This document shows, piece after piece, positions 1 through 10,284 of a DNA stretch of 64,000 nucleotides (position 1 is its first letter; every line of letters starts with the position of its first letter). Location: contig CM038919.1 of NCBI GenBank assembly GCA_021904315.1, positions 2,728,001 to 2,792,000 on the forward strand. Reading direction: 5' to 3'. Below the pieces are notes generated by a model. It saw only the letters and a list, made by a program, of their open reading frames with translations. It made no database searches and was not told the DNA's origin. Origin of the DNA: Sphagnum magellanicum. Its lineage: Eukaryota > Streptophyta > Sphagnopsida > Sphagnales > Sphagnaceae. Made by a program: the position numbers and the translations under genes.

Positions 1-938
1 TGGCTATTTCAATGGTTGCACATGATAATCGCTTGACATTGCTACAATGTGGTAGTAATAATAAAGTTGGGCAAACTTTACTAGTGGGCCTTGTAAAAAA
101 GAGGATGGATCTTAAGCCTAACACTTCATAAAAGTGGGAGGGAAATTATGCCTCATTATAAGCATAAGTACCCTCCTTTCTTACGATCTATGTATGTTTA
201 AGTTTATGATAATGTTCATCTTGTGCTTTACAATGGGTAAAACCCATGGGCCCAAGGATGTTCCCAAAATGCGAGGCTAGACTTGGTAGTCCTAGGCCCT
301 TTAATTTGGGAACACTTACACCCTTGGGTGGGCTTCACAGTACACTTACATTTTGATCAGTGAATTGTGTATACCCAATAGAGTTATCTGTAAAGTCAAG
401 AAAAGGTGGGATGGGAACCCATGCTTGGCCATACAGGGGATGAGATTTCAAAAAACAGGGGAAAAAAGTACACTGGGCTTCAACCAGGACTGAAACTCAG
501 ATTAGCACCAAATTTGCCCTGTCACTCTTTTTCCTGAATGCCTTCAACCAATCATTGCTGTTGCTATGTTACGTTAGCTATAAAGGTTCTCAAGAGAGAG
601 CCTCGTGCGTTGAAGCATTATGACTCTCAACATTTCATACCCTTATTTAATAAAATTTCATTACTTTGCAAACAACAACAGCGAGGAGGGGGAGGAAGCA
701 AACATCAAATGAGGGGTGCAACTCAGGCTCAATAGGGCATGACTTTACAAATAACTCTAATGTTGAGGGAGAAATTTTGTGTCAGCTGATTATGAGCTGC
801 CAACTTGGAAAACCATTCGGTGAACTTGGGAGTTACAATTTTTTGAACAATTCATTTCCCTTGCTCTAGAATTTGAATCAGCTTTTTGGGCAAATGACTC
901 CGCTAGCATGTAACTAACCGTTGATTCTCCCCGTACAT
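1..938. other. gene-free AT-rich DNA
   Basis: No convincing coding frame is present; the short frames here have no recognisable domain and overlap each other on both strands. Around 100-180 there is a copy of a dispersed short repeat (GGATCTTAAGCCT ... AGTGGGAGGGAAATTATGCCT) that also occurs near 32675 and 54545. Confidence 0.6.
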
Positions 939-1522
939 TAGTGTGGGAACATTGGGAACATATGTGGGGTGAGAACATTATTTTGTAGAAGAAATTTTTT
1001 TTCCTCTTGAGCAACATGGTACATTATCTGACCCTAGTGTACTTTTTGCATTAGAAATCGAGCAGCATTTCAGTTGTCATGCCACTTTAGTGTACCCGTT
1101 GGACTTGGGTGATTGTGAAACACCCCCTATAAACTTTGTGTGTGTCATGGCGGTGCACCTACGAAGTGTTCGGGTTTGTTTCCCGAGCAATACAGAATGT
1201 AATTCCATTGTCCAGTTTCCACCCATCCATCACCACCTATTGTGGTCACCCCTCCCGTTCTCAGAACCCATCTCCAATGGGCTTATTGGCAAGGGACAGG
1301 TGAAACTTTGAAATTTGTTGGGTTTCGGATTTTTGTTCCCCCATGATGTTCCCAATGACGTTCACAATTTGTTCTCCGTGTGTTTTTTGAAAATTTATCC
1401 TAGATGATGCTTTGCCAAATGCTGTTTCCATTGTTCTCAGAAATTCCAATGTGTCTCTCTCATGTGTTTGGCCAAGTGTTTCCAAGTGTTCCCACCCCAC
1501 ATATGTTCCCAGTGTTTCCACC
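939..1522. repeat. distant inverted repeat pair
   Basis: The arm at about 939-980 (core GGGAACATATGTGGGG) is the near reverse complement of the arm at about 1485-1522 (core CCCCACATATGTTCCC), separated by roughly 500 bases. The intervening DNA is rich in further TGTTCCCA words. It may be a decayed inverted-repeat transposon or a local inverted duplication. No target-site duplication was recognised. Confidence 0.55.
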
Positions 1523-2389
1523 TCACATATGTTTACATCCCATATGTTTTGCAAAATGCTCCCAATCCTGTTCCCAATAAACACCAGATTTTATCTCATA
1601 ATCTTTGCCTAAAGTGCTCCATAACTTAAGTATATGGCACAGAATGTGATACAATTCCAAAAATCATAAATTCATATACCACAAGAGTTCAAATGTGGCC
1701 AAAAAAATTCAAATTTTACAAAAGAAAAATCATTGAATTTGAGACCAAAAAATTAAACAAATTCTCAAAATAGTTTGCAATTTTCACACAAATAAAACAC
1801 TGAACCCAAGAAATATTTAGATTTAAATGGTGACAGGTTTTTAAAACAGGTAAAAATTGAAAAACTGGTTGTAAAAAATACTCCCAAACTAAATATCCCA
1901 AGTTTATATGTGGCAAAATGTTTTTCAATTTTTTTGGAAAGCTTGGAATTATTTTCCCCCAAAAAACAAAGAAAATATGCAACCAATTTGCTTTTCCTCA
2001 TTTGTGCGAGAATTCGAATAAAAAAGGCTGGTCTGAAATCAGATTTTTTATATATTGCCAGATAATTTACTTTTAGTAAGTAGCCAAAAATCTAGAACTA
2101 GGATTAAAATTGTGTGCTTCACATCTGGTTTTATTGCTAGATTTGGCTAAATCTTCCTAGGGATGATGCCCACTTTTTCAGGCTTCCTGCTATTTTCTAA
2201 TGACCTACCTAGAACTTAGGTCTAAAACTGGCAAAGTTTTTTGATTTGGAGGGGAGGGTTGGGGATTTTTCAAACAAAATCATTGAAATTGCAAAATAAA
2301 ATTTCCAAACTTTCACAATAGTGAAAAATTAGCACCACAAAAACACATTTTGGCTCGGATATATTTTGAAGGTTTACTTACAGGGTGTT
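1523..2389. other. gene-free AT-rich DNA
   Basis: The stretch is AT-rich, with poly-A and poly-T runs and only short frames lacking recognisable protein motifs. I see no RNA gene and no clear repeat unit in it. Confidence 0.5.
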
Positions 2390-2610
2390 GTTCAGTTCCT
2401 TAAATTTTTAAAGAATCGCCGGTTCTGTATCTTTAAATGTTCCAAAATCGGATAACCACCGGTTCTGGTTCTTTGAAAAAATAGTTCAGAATCAAAGAAC
2501 CGTTGGTTGGTTCCATTTATTTCGAAAACCTCCAAGAATTGATGGGGTTTCATGAAACGATCAGAAAAGAACCGCCGGTTCTCTGTCCCAGTTCTTGGAC
2601 TTCTCATGTT
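2390..2610. repeat. CCGGTTC-rich patch
   Basis: The words CCGGTTCT, GGTTCTTTG and GAACCGCCGGTTC recur in both orientations within about 200 bases, giving local self-complementarity. Similar subterminal repeats are known in plant hAT elements, but I could not define terminal inverted repeats or a target-site duplication, so the assignment is only a suggestion. Confidence 0.4.
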
Positions 2611-2741
2611 TTTGAGAACCACAGCCAGCAGCAAGTCATGTACCAAAACCGGTTGCCGAAGATGAATCGAGTATATACTTGAATTGATAACCAGTGGGTA
2701 TCTATCCCTCATTCTAGTGCCCTTGGGCTAGGGCGTTCTCA

Positions 2742-2789
2742 AAATAATGGGCACGGGAGGCCCCCGGAGGCCTGGGGGGCCCATTATTT
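2742..2789. repeat. GC-rich hairpin
   Basis: AAATAATGGGC at 2742-2752 pairs with GCCCATTATTT at 2779-2789. The 26-base loop contains GGCCCCC and GGGGGCC runs that can extend pairing. The GC-rich core stands out from AT-rich surroundings. Its function is unknown. Confidence 0.6.
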
Positions 2790-3926
2790 CACACGGGGGC
2801 AACATGGGGGGAGCAGAATAGTCCGTTGGCGTTAGTTGTGTGTGTCCCCCTCCCCCAACTACGCCAGAAAGTACACATCCTTTATATATTCTTGTGGTGA
2901 GTTACTTGTGACCAAATCTGTGTACATTCTACACATGTGGGTACACATGTTGTGAGGCAGGTAAAGAGATGGCGACACTCTGGTCAAGTTTTAATGAAAG
3001 ATTAAACCCTGGTTAAACCTAAGTTACACTTGCTACAACGCAAAAGGACCCCTTTCAAATTGGCAAGTTTCACTCATGGGTTTACATTCATGTCGCAAGA
3101 TGTCGACATTTGTATCAACACTCTCCCAATACTCTTAAATTTTTATTAAAAAAAAATCATTTGTGGGGTTTAACAAAAAGGAAACCAATCATGAACTTCC
3201 AAGCTTTAGAGAAGATTAAATTCCCTATGTAGGTATGAGAATTTTCTGAAGAACTTAAAAGAACACATTTCTCATTTTAAGATTGACAGATGTCACCCTT
3301 CCAGTGATTTCTAATTTGATTCACGTCTCACAGAGCTCTTCAATTGGTTACACAGTTTTGCATTTGATCAATGTTTGACCTGTAGGCTGATGAGGTGCCT
3401 GTAAGCACAGCTGGATGGAACAAATGTAATGGAAAGCTAGGTGTTGTTGAGGGCTAGAATCTCTGATCAGAGCAGCCTAATATGATATATTATACTGTGA
3501 TTCATAATAATTAGTTCTCGGGAGTCCCAAGGTTTTTGGGGGAGATTGGGGGTGGGGAAGGGGGGATGGCCCTCCTTGACTTGACCATCACCAAAAAAAA
3601 CCAAAACAAAAAAGTGATCCACCTTTGGGCACTCCCAAAATAAATATATTGTAGACTTCTCCTTTGGACAATAGGTCTGGACACAAGCCTATGAGGCTAT
3701 TGCAACAATCAAATGGCACTTTATTAAAGAGAACTCCCCAAAACATGTAACGGTCCCATTCTAACAATCTTGTTGGCCACACATAGCCTTCTTTTCTCGC
3801 TCCTATGCACAAGCCTGTTCCACATTCCTTGTATATTTGTGTATATTTTTAAAATTCATATTCACTACAAAAGAATGTTGTTTTTTCTCACACAAAAATG
3901 TAACCCCCTTCATTATACATAAAGGG
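2790..3926. other. gene-free DNA
   Basis: There are only short unrecognised frames and homopolymer runs. Nothing supports a gene or an RNA. Confidence 0.5.
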
Positions 3927-4213
3927 TTAGAGGCGACTTTAGATGAAAGATAAGGTCCGGGGTCCAACAAAATAGAGCAATCCTATTGGTTGAGAGCCAT
4001 AAATTGGACCCATGGCCTTTAGATGAAGGTCAAAAACTGAAAATAATCAAGGCTAAACATACATGGCACCATTTTCAAAGGAAAATGAATTGGTTTTGGA
4101 TTGAAAAAAAAAGAGCTCAAAGGAGAACCAAGGTCCAAGTCAAGGATTCAATTTGCTTCAAACGAGTCCAAATTGAATCCTAGGACCCTGGACCCCATAT
4201 AAAGTGGGCCTAA
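3927..4213. mobile_element. possible small MITE
   Basis: The ends show partial inverted similarity. TTAGAGGCGACTTTAGATG on the left, followed by GGTCCGGGGTCC, is matched in reverse complement at the right by CTTAGGCCCACTTTATATG and GGTCCAGGGTCC. The spacing (about 287 bp) and the absence of coding suit a miniature inverted-repeat element. The inverted similarity is imperfect and no clear target-site duplication was found. Confidence 0.35.
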
Positions 4214-5762
4214 GAATCAAAAGCAACAGTTACATTCACCAATGAATGTAAAAAAAAAGCTAGAGTGACGACATTCCCTTTCTGCAAGGGAATTGTTGTC
4301 CATTTGTCTATATAAAAAAGAAAGAAAGAGAAAGCTAGAGTGAGGAGATTCTAATGTCCCTAACCACCCAATTTGCCTTGATTTGTAATTATACACAATC
4401 AAGTGATGTTTGGGTTACTTGGTACCATGGTTAATCACGTGACCAAATCCAAACATATTCGGGTGATATGGTTTCAATGGGGTCATTACATGTGTTTGGG
4501 GTCACATGTTATGGTCAGATCACTCTAATTTAGGAACGTGCTTTCAAGCCCCCAAAATTGAACAAGATATAGAAGAGATGGAACAAGGACTGCATGAAAA
4601 TCATGTGAAGGAAAACCCAACAAGCCCTAAATTATCTTATGTAAATCTGTACAACTTCAGTTCATAACAATTCATTGTGAGTGAGATTTATGTAACTTTG
4701 TTAACTAAAGTTTTTCAACCTTTACATCCGAACTTCTGGATGTTCTTCATATGAATAAAAGGTGCAAAATACATGAGGTTCATGTCACAATATTTACATT
4801 TATTTCAGCTAATTAAAAACAAAATTGCACTTCAAATTAGTTTGGTTAATTTTTAAATAGCAATCTGTACCACTTAGCATAAGATTAAAGGGTGGTTAAA
4901 TTATTGCACATGAGTGAAATAAAATGACATGCATAACAATGGAATGATATCCTTGAAATAAGAGGAATATCAAATCATTTGCTTCCTTTCATGTATTTCA
5001 AGAGTTTTAAGCCGAAAGTATTTTCTCTCTTTTGAGCTGGTCCTAATTTACTTTCAGTTAGATGTGCTCCAAGATCGCCCTACTTGTGTCCATAACGCAC
5101 AAGCTAATACGTCTAATGTTATAGACTCAAGTGAGTGCACAATCCTGCCTAAAGGCAGGGCCCGACAAGTATTTTATCTTCCCTAACAACATATCCTGAC
5201 TCAATGCCTCCATTTTATGAAGGTATTTTATGCAGGTAGTGATGACATCCCTCAACATTATGTGTGCATATACTTGTTATTGTAGGCAATACAAAAGCAT
5301 TGCCAGTCTTTTTTTATTTCTGGTCTGCCCTTGGCCCAATTCATCTTTTTCTCTAACAAAAAGATTGATGATGCCTCCACATACTTTGGACTTATGTTTT
5401 GCACATTTTGGGCTTCTAATGGGGCATTACGTGTCCACTCCCAATCCATCCCTGGTGGGTGCTGGTTTACTCTAGCCCTAGAATAATATAAGAAGGATGT
5501 TACACCTTTTCTTTTTAAAAGAAGCACGATTGCATCCTAGGCCTCCTCTTTTGGGAATGCCTTACCCTTGAAGTTTTTCCATTTATCAGCATAAAACTAT
5601 GGAGATTTTCTTTCCCTCACAAAAATGCTAATGGAAATACCAAAGGGTTCACCTTCATGTTTTATTTTGCTTTTAGAAGAAAGTGAATCCCTTGAGTACA
5701 CATTACATACACTTTTTGGAAGGGGGAGGGGGGGTGGGCGGGGTATGGAATACTGAAAGGGT
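4214..5762. other. gene-free AT-rich DNA
   Basis: No gene is recognised. At 5456-5477 the sequence GGGTGCTGGTTTACTCTAGC is a near copy of one at 41463-41484, so part of this stretch is dispersed repeat material. Confidence 0.5.
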
Positions 5763-6113
5763 CATACTTTAACCATGCCCTTGGTTTCAAGGAATATTCC
5801 ATTAACTCAGGTTAAATTTTCTTTTTCTCTCCCCCAAGCCCCCAATTTCAAAGCCCCTAGCACGGGGTTTTTGATTCTATCATGAGGTTTGAAACCTGTG
5901 CAAGTCTGGAACACATGCTTGAAATAAGAAGACCCCGTGCTTTCAAGGGCTTTAGGAAGAAGAAAAAAAAATTATTGTGAAGGGGCTTGTGGCCACGTGG
6001 CGCTCTGAAATTTCAGATTGCGTTTTGAGCCCTCAGGAATACCTCCACTAAAAAAATCAACCTCATGCTAACGAAATATTCCTTGATGCAAGGGGAATGG
6101 TAAATAAAGTATG
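5763..6113. mobile_element. foldback MITE, 351 bp
   Basis: The two ends are inverted repeats. The left end begins CATACTTTA at 5763 and continues through CAAGGAATATTCC to AGGTT. The right end, read in reverse complement, gives CATACTTTA, CCCTTG, CAAGGAATATTTC and GAGGTT, ending at 6113. That makes about 50 bp of imperfect terminal repeat. A second nested inverted pair lies inside (AAAGCCCCTAGCACGGGGT near 5850-5868 with ACCCCGTGCTTTCAAGGGCTTT near 5933-5954), so most of the element can fold on itself. It has no coding capacity, as expected for a non-autonomous DNA transposon. The superfamily is unknown and no target-site duplication is certain. Confidence 0.7.
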
Positions 6114-6477
6114 GCTATTTGGGTAGCAAATTCAATATATCGTACTCCCTGATTGGATCTGGCAACAAACTGTCGAATTATTAATTAAAATTTTTAATCT
6201 TAATTTTGGCACTTGGATTTTAATTTTGAAATTTTTGGCAAGTAAGAATGCTTATATAAAAATTTAATAAACATACTTTTGTTATTATGTTTATTGGATA
6301 GTCTATGGTGTATAGACCGTCTGTCTGAATCTGACCTTTTTGAATTTTAAAGTCTGCAGTTCAAACCTGACAGTTGGAAAACTTGCAGATTCTTAATTTT
6401 ATAATAAATAATCACAATTTTTTTTTGACATAGTAATAAATAATTTTTCAAAAATTGGACAAAACAAAAAAAATAAT
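6114..6477. other. AT-rich spacer
   Basis: No gene or clear repeat is seen. A weak inverted pair (ATCTGGCAA ... near 6156 and TTGCAGAT near 6383) hints at another decayed small element. Confidence 0.4.
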
Positions 6478-6839
6478 TTAGGGTTTAGGGTTTAGCAATT
6501 TTGCTTGGATTCCAAAAGCTGTCATTGTTCATTGAACTTGCCTAAAATTGTCAGGCAAGGCTGGCCAAAAGAAAACCCCCACTTTTCTAGGAGAAGGAAT
6601 TTTTGGATTTTTGTGGGTTTAGGGTTTTAAAACATCGGAATCAATAAATGAATTCGGTATGCTCGCACTTTGCACATGTCTTCCAAAGTTGTGGGAAACC
6701 CAATAGGGTTTTTTCAAAGCCCCCCCCTTGGGGAAACTTAAACCCTAAACCCTAAAAAAAGGGTTTTAAATGAGGGTCCGAAGCTAATTCAAAATAGGCT
6801 TTCCTCCCTCCTTGGTTTAGGGTTTAGGGTTTAGGGTTT
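6478..6839. repeat. interstitial telomere-like repeats
   Basis: The plant-type telomere unit TTTAGGG appears in three short clusters: TTTAGGGTTTAGGGTTTAG at 6478-6495, the complementary AACCCTAAACCCTAAA at 6740-6756, and about three and a half units at 6814-6839. Single units also occur near 6615. The clusters lie in opposite orientations within 360 bases. They could be scars of break repair, subtelomeric drift, or telo-box regulatory motifs; the sequence alone does not decide. Confidence 0.75.
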
Positions 6840-7441
6840 CCCACAACATTTTTACACAACCCACAACCCAATGTCCCTTTCAATTCATTGATTGTGTAAA
6901 ATTTCTGTTCCCAAAATTGTTCATTTCCATTTTGGCCTAGACTAATATCCCTTCCTAAGAGCCTCAACTACAAGCTTTCTACTATGTAGAGACCTGCTCC
7001 AATTATTATTATTATTATTATTATTATTATTTTGGTGCAATTGGAAGGCATATATTACCAATGCATTTTTCCTCCACTATTTGGGGATATTTTTTATAAA
7101 ATAAAATGCCCATTGAAAAATGGAATGCCCGTCCACTCTCATGAGCATTCCAATTTGGAACACCATCAAATTTGTTTTCCCCTTTTTTTTCCCTCTGATA
7201 CCGAGCAAGGCCTTGGGTGAACCAACACCCACATTGGGGTACCATGGTTAAAGAAATCCCCAAATTTTCTAAATATTACAAATATTTCCTTACTTCTTCT
7301 ACTCAAATGGGGTCTTTGAGTTCAAATCTAACATTTTTTTGGATTCCCCCTGGCCACCATGATTGGCTCACTCAGGCCCTTACTCCAAGTAAAGCCCGGG
7401 TGACAGAAGTTCACAATTTCAAAAAAAAAAAAGGGGGGGAC
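6840..7441. other. gene-free spacer with (ATT)n
   Basis: The stretch contains an (ATT)n microsatellite at about 7001-7030. The other short frames (for example 7032-7456) have no recognisable product. Confidence 0.55.
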
Positions 7442-7477
7442 CTTACAAAAGTGTAAGGTACCTTACACTTTTGTAAG
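7442..7477. repeat. perfect 36-bp palindrome
   Basis: The half-site CTTACAAAAGTGTAAGGT at 7442-7459 is followed without any spacer by its exact reverse complement, ending at 7477, with GGTACC at the centre. Each half carries a further inverted pair (CTTACA ... TGTAAG), so alternative cruciform folds are possible. It lies about 700 bases upstream of the putative TATA box of the peptidase gene. It may be the junction of an inverted duplication or a protein-binding site. Confidence 0.8.
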
Positions 7478-7705
7478 AAGATGTTTTGTTCGAGATTTGA
7501 TCTTAAGGACCAAAATAGATTTTGTAGGGCCTCATTTTCTAAATTTTCTAAATTTTCTAAATATTCAATAGATTTCTTAGGGCCTCATTTTTGAAATTTT
7601 AAAAATATTCTTTACGCTGGAGAAGGAACAACTTTTGTGACCCTTCCTGGATTTTGGGATGTGACCGAAAGTGTGTTACCTAGCCTTAGGTTAAGGGCCT
7701 TTCTG

Positions 7706-8185
7706 AGGCCCTCAAATCCAGAAAGAGCCTCAAAGCTGTTCCTTAACCCTACATCTAAAACTCCCGGCCACCAATTTTTGGCCAGGCCTAATAAGCAACT
7801 CCCTTCTAGCAAGGTGAGCACCAATTAGGTAGGTAGGTAAAATAGGTATAGGTAGGTAGATAGGTAGGTATACCTAAAGCTCTTGGTCACCATTTTTGGC
7901 CAGGCCTAATTGGCACTTCCTAGATTTTTTGGGGACCTGAACGAGGGCATTAGAGGGTGTTATACAGCCTCACACTAACTAACTAACACCCTCAATAAGG
8001 CCCTCAAATGCAGGAAGAAGAGCCTCAACGTGGGTCCTTAACCCTATACCTAAAACTCTTGGTCACCATTTTTGGGCAGGGCTAATAGGCCCACTCCCTT
8101 CTAATAGGGCGGGCACTGAATAGGCAAGAAGGTAGAAAATAGGTAGGTCGGAAAATAGGTAGGTAGATAGGTAGGTAGGTAGGGT
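7706..8185. repeat. duplicated GGTA-bearing module
   Basis: A block beginning GGCCCTCAAAT at 7707 recurs at 7999, a period of about 292 bases. Both copies run through AGAGCCTCAA, CCTTAACCCTA, a shared CACCATTTTTGG-like stretch and CTCCCTTCTA, and both finish in a (GGTA)n microsatellite (7825-7874 and 8118-8183). A partial third copy lies at 7875-7915. A short hairpin (GAGGGTGTTA at 7953 with TAACACCCTC at 7984) sits in the spacer. The second copy ends directly at the putative TATA box at 8190. Confidence 0.65.
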
Positions 8186-8189
8186 GGAA

Positions 8190-8310
8190 TATAAATTAGA
8201 GGGAGAGAATTGGGAATGCCAACAGAGCAGGCGGTCACGACGTCCAACGCTCGCGACGCTAAACTTTCCTCCCTTCAGTTGCGCAGGCGCTCTCTCTCTC
8301 TCTCTCTCGC
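8190..8310 (+). promoter_or_regulatory. putative core promoter of the POP gene
   Basis: A TATA-box-like TATAAATTAG starts at 8190. About 80-120 bases downstream there is a shift to CG-containing sequence (CACGACGTCCAACGCTCGCGACG) and a (CT)n tract at about 8290-8310. A TATA box followed by a pyrimidine patch is typical of plant core promoters. This is inference; a start site near 8220 would give the downstream gene a leader of about 2 kb, probably spliced. Confidence 0.45.
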
Positions 8311-10284
8311 TCGTGCTCGGGGTGCTTGCTCTTTTACGACTAGTGCACTCTAAGCTTAATATTTCTTACACTACACGCTTCTTCTTCTTCCTTTTCACAA
8401 GAAAGGCACAGCTTACCTACCACAAACTAAACAGGCACTTTGTGGTTGTTGTGGTGGGTGAGCGGTTTCTTTTGTTTTGGGTTTTATGTTCTCCTCACGT
8501 CAAGTCTAGTCTCCAGTTTTGTTTGGAAACAATTGTTTTGAGCAAAGTTTGTTCGCTTTTCAAAAATTTGTTAAACCCATTTTTGCTTTTTGTGTTTTAC
8601 TCCAACTGTATACTAATATATATATGTAATGGGTTCTTTCTTTTGATGCAAACTGACAATGCATTTTGAAGGGGCATGTAACTAACTGCCTTTGAAGATT
8701 CCCCAGAGTTTCTCTTCTTCTTCTTCTTCTTCTTCTGTTCCTTCGTATTGTTTGGTCGTAGAGGAGGACACTACCTTACTGCCTGTAGCAGCAGCACTGC
8801 AAACTGTTGTTGGACAAAAATAATGTGAGTTCAGGAATTGCTGGGTGTTTGTTTTGTTTTGGTTTTTCTTGGGGGGGAGGCTCTTTCTTTGGTGCTGGAT
8901 TGGATTCAGTTAGGCAGGCATTTAGGAGTTGTTGTTGTTGTTTGTTGTAAAGAGGTTTGTTTTTTTGTGTGTGTCTGTTTTGGAAAGCTTTGAAAGATGG
9001 AGGTGGCATTTCCAAAATGAAAAAAGAAGAAGTATTTGATTGATGTCTCAGGAGCATTGACTCTGTATTGGTTATTGTTTGTGGGTGCATGCTGAAATAC
9101 ACACAGAAAGACAGAGGCAGAGACAGACAGACAGACAGACAGATAGATTATTGGAGCAGAAATCAATACTTCCAGCATTGCTGGAGCAAGTAATGAGGAT
9201 GCAGAGAGAAAAAGGTTTTTGATGACGACGCCAGGAACCGCACACTGACGCCAACCAGAAGAAAAAAACGGACCAAAACAAATCAAAAAATCTCGACTGG
9301 TATGTTGTTGGAATGTCGTGAGCTTCATTCATCTCGGGTTGAATAGAGAGAGAAAGCTCCTGCTTCTTCTTATTCTGATCACACCCACAGTCGTGAATAT
9401 AAAGAGGGGAGGATAAAATTTAGTACGAAACTGATTGGACTCGCTGATGCTCGCAGTGGTTTTTTGGGTACCCATTTGGTGCGTCAGTGTAAATCAATTT
9501 GCTTTTGCTGCTCCCTCTCCATATCTCCGCATTTTTGTTAGGGGAAGCTCCTTGTGAAGCTCCTTTGTTAGGGGTAGCTTCTTTCTTGCCGTGGTGGGTG
9601 GGTTTTGGAATGATGTTCTTCGCAGCTGTGAGGTTTCTGTGGAGATGACGGGTAGTAGCCATTGTCTGTCGTTTACTGGAGTATAATGGTGACTCCACCC
9701 AAGTCTGGGATAGAAAGAGAAGAAGAAGCAATGGGGGAAGAAACAGTAATAACACTCTTCCCTTTTAGTCTTTTGTCCTGTTGCATTCTCAACAATGATG
9801 TTGAAGATGGAAGTCTTCTTCATAATCATGCAATGAAAGGTCTACTGGAAAACTCTTCATGGAATCAGGTGAGTGTGGGATGGAGCCTGCAGCATCTCTA
9901 AATGCATTCCAGTAGCTCTCAAGAGAAACCTAGAAAGAGCACCAGAAGAAGGGCTCATGAGAATCCCACTAAAATGGCTAAGAAGAAGACATATTGTGAA
10001 AAACTGGCAAAATGCAAGGGTCCTGGAAACTAGTGCACAATGCTGCTGGCTCAGTGTTAACATAATTTTTTGGTACAAGATTCTTTTCTCTCCGCAGAGA
10101 GAGAATCAGAATACATGGCTTGTTCGTAGCCATCCTTTTGCAGAGCTCTGTTCTTTCCAAATTGCATGCAAGTGAAGAAGAACTACTGCTACTGCAGGCT
10201 TTTTCTGAAGAGCGAGGATTTTTTGCTGCAACTGGAAAAAGTGCTGCTAGACTAAGCTCATTCTAGACCCAGGGAGATCCATCC
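8311..10284 (+). other. probable 5' leader of the POP gene
   Basis: This stretch has a more balanced composition than the flanks and carries (CTT)n at 8712-8733 and (AGAC)n near 9118-9145. A strong donor-like CAG|GTGAGT at 9868/9869 and a pyrimidine-rich acceptor TTTCTCTCCGCAG ending at 10097 would define a leader intron of 229 bases, similar in size to the coding introns. The open frame at 8184-8669 is low in complexity and unlike any protein I know, so I treat the region as untranslated. Transcript data would be needed to fix the exons. Confidence 0.45.

Noticed and set aside
1261-1584. 107-codon frame on the - strand
   Set aside because: It is produced by repeated TGTTCCCA words, overlaps frames on the other strand and has no recognisable motif.
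8184-8669. 161-codon open frame on the + strand just after the putative TATA box
   Set aside because: It crosses a (CT)n tract and is low in complexity without any domain. It is better explained as the 5' leader of the peptidase gene.
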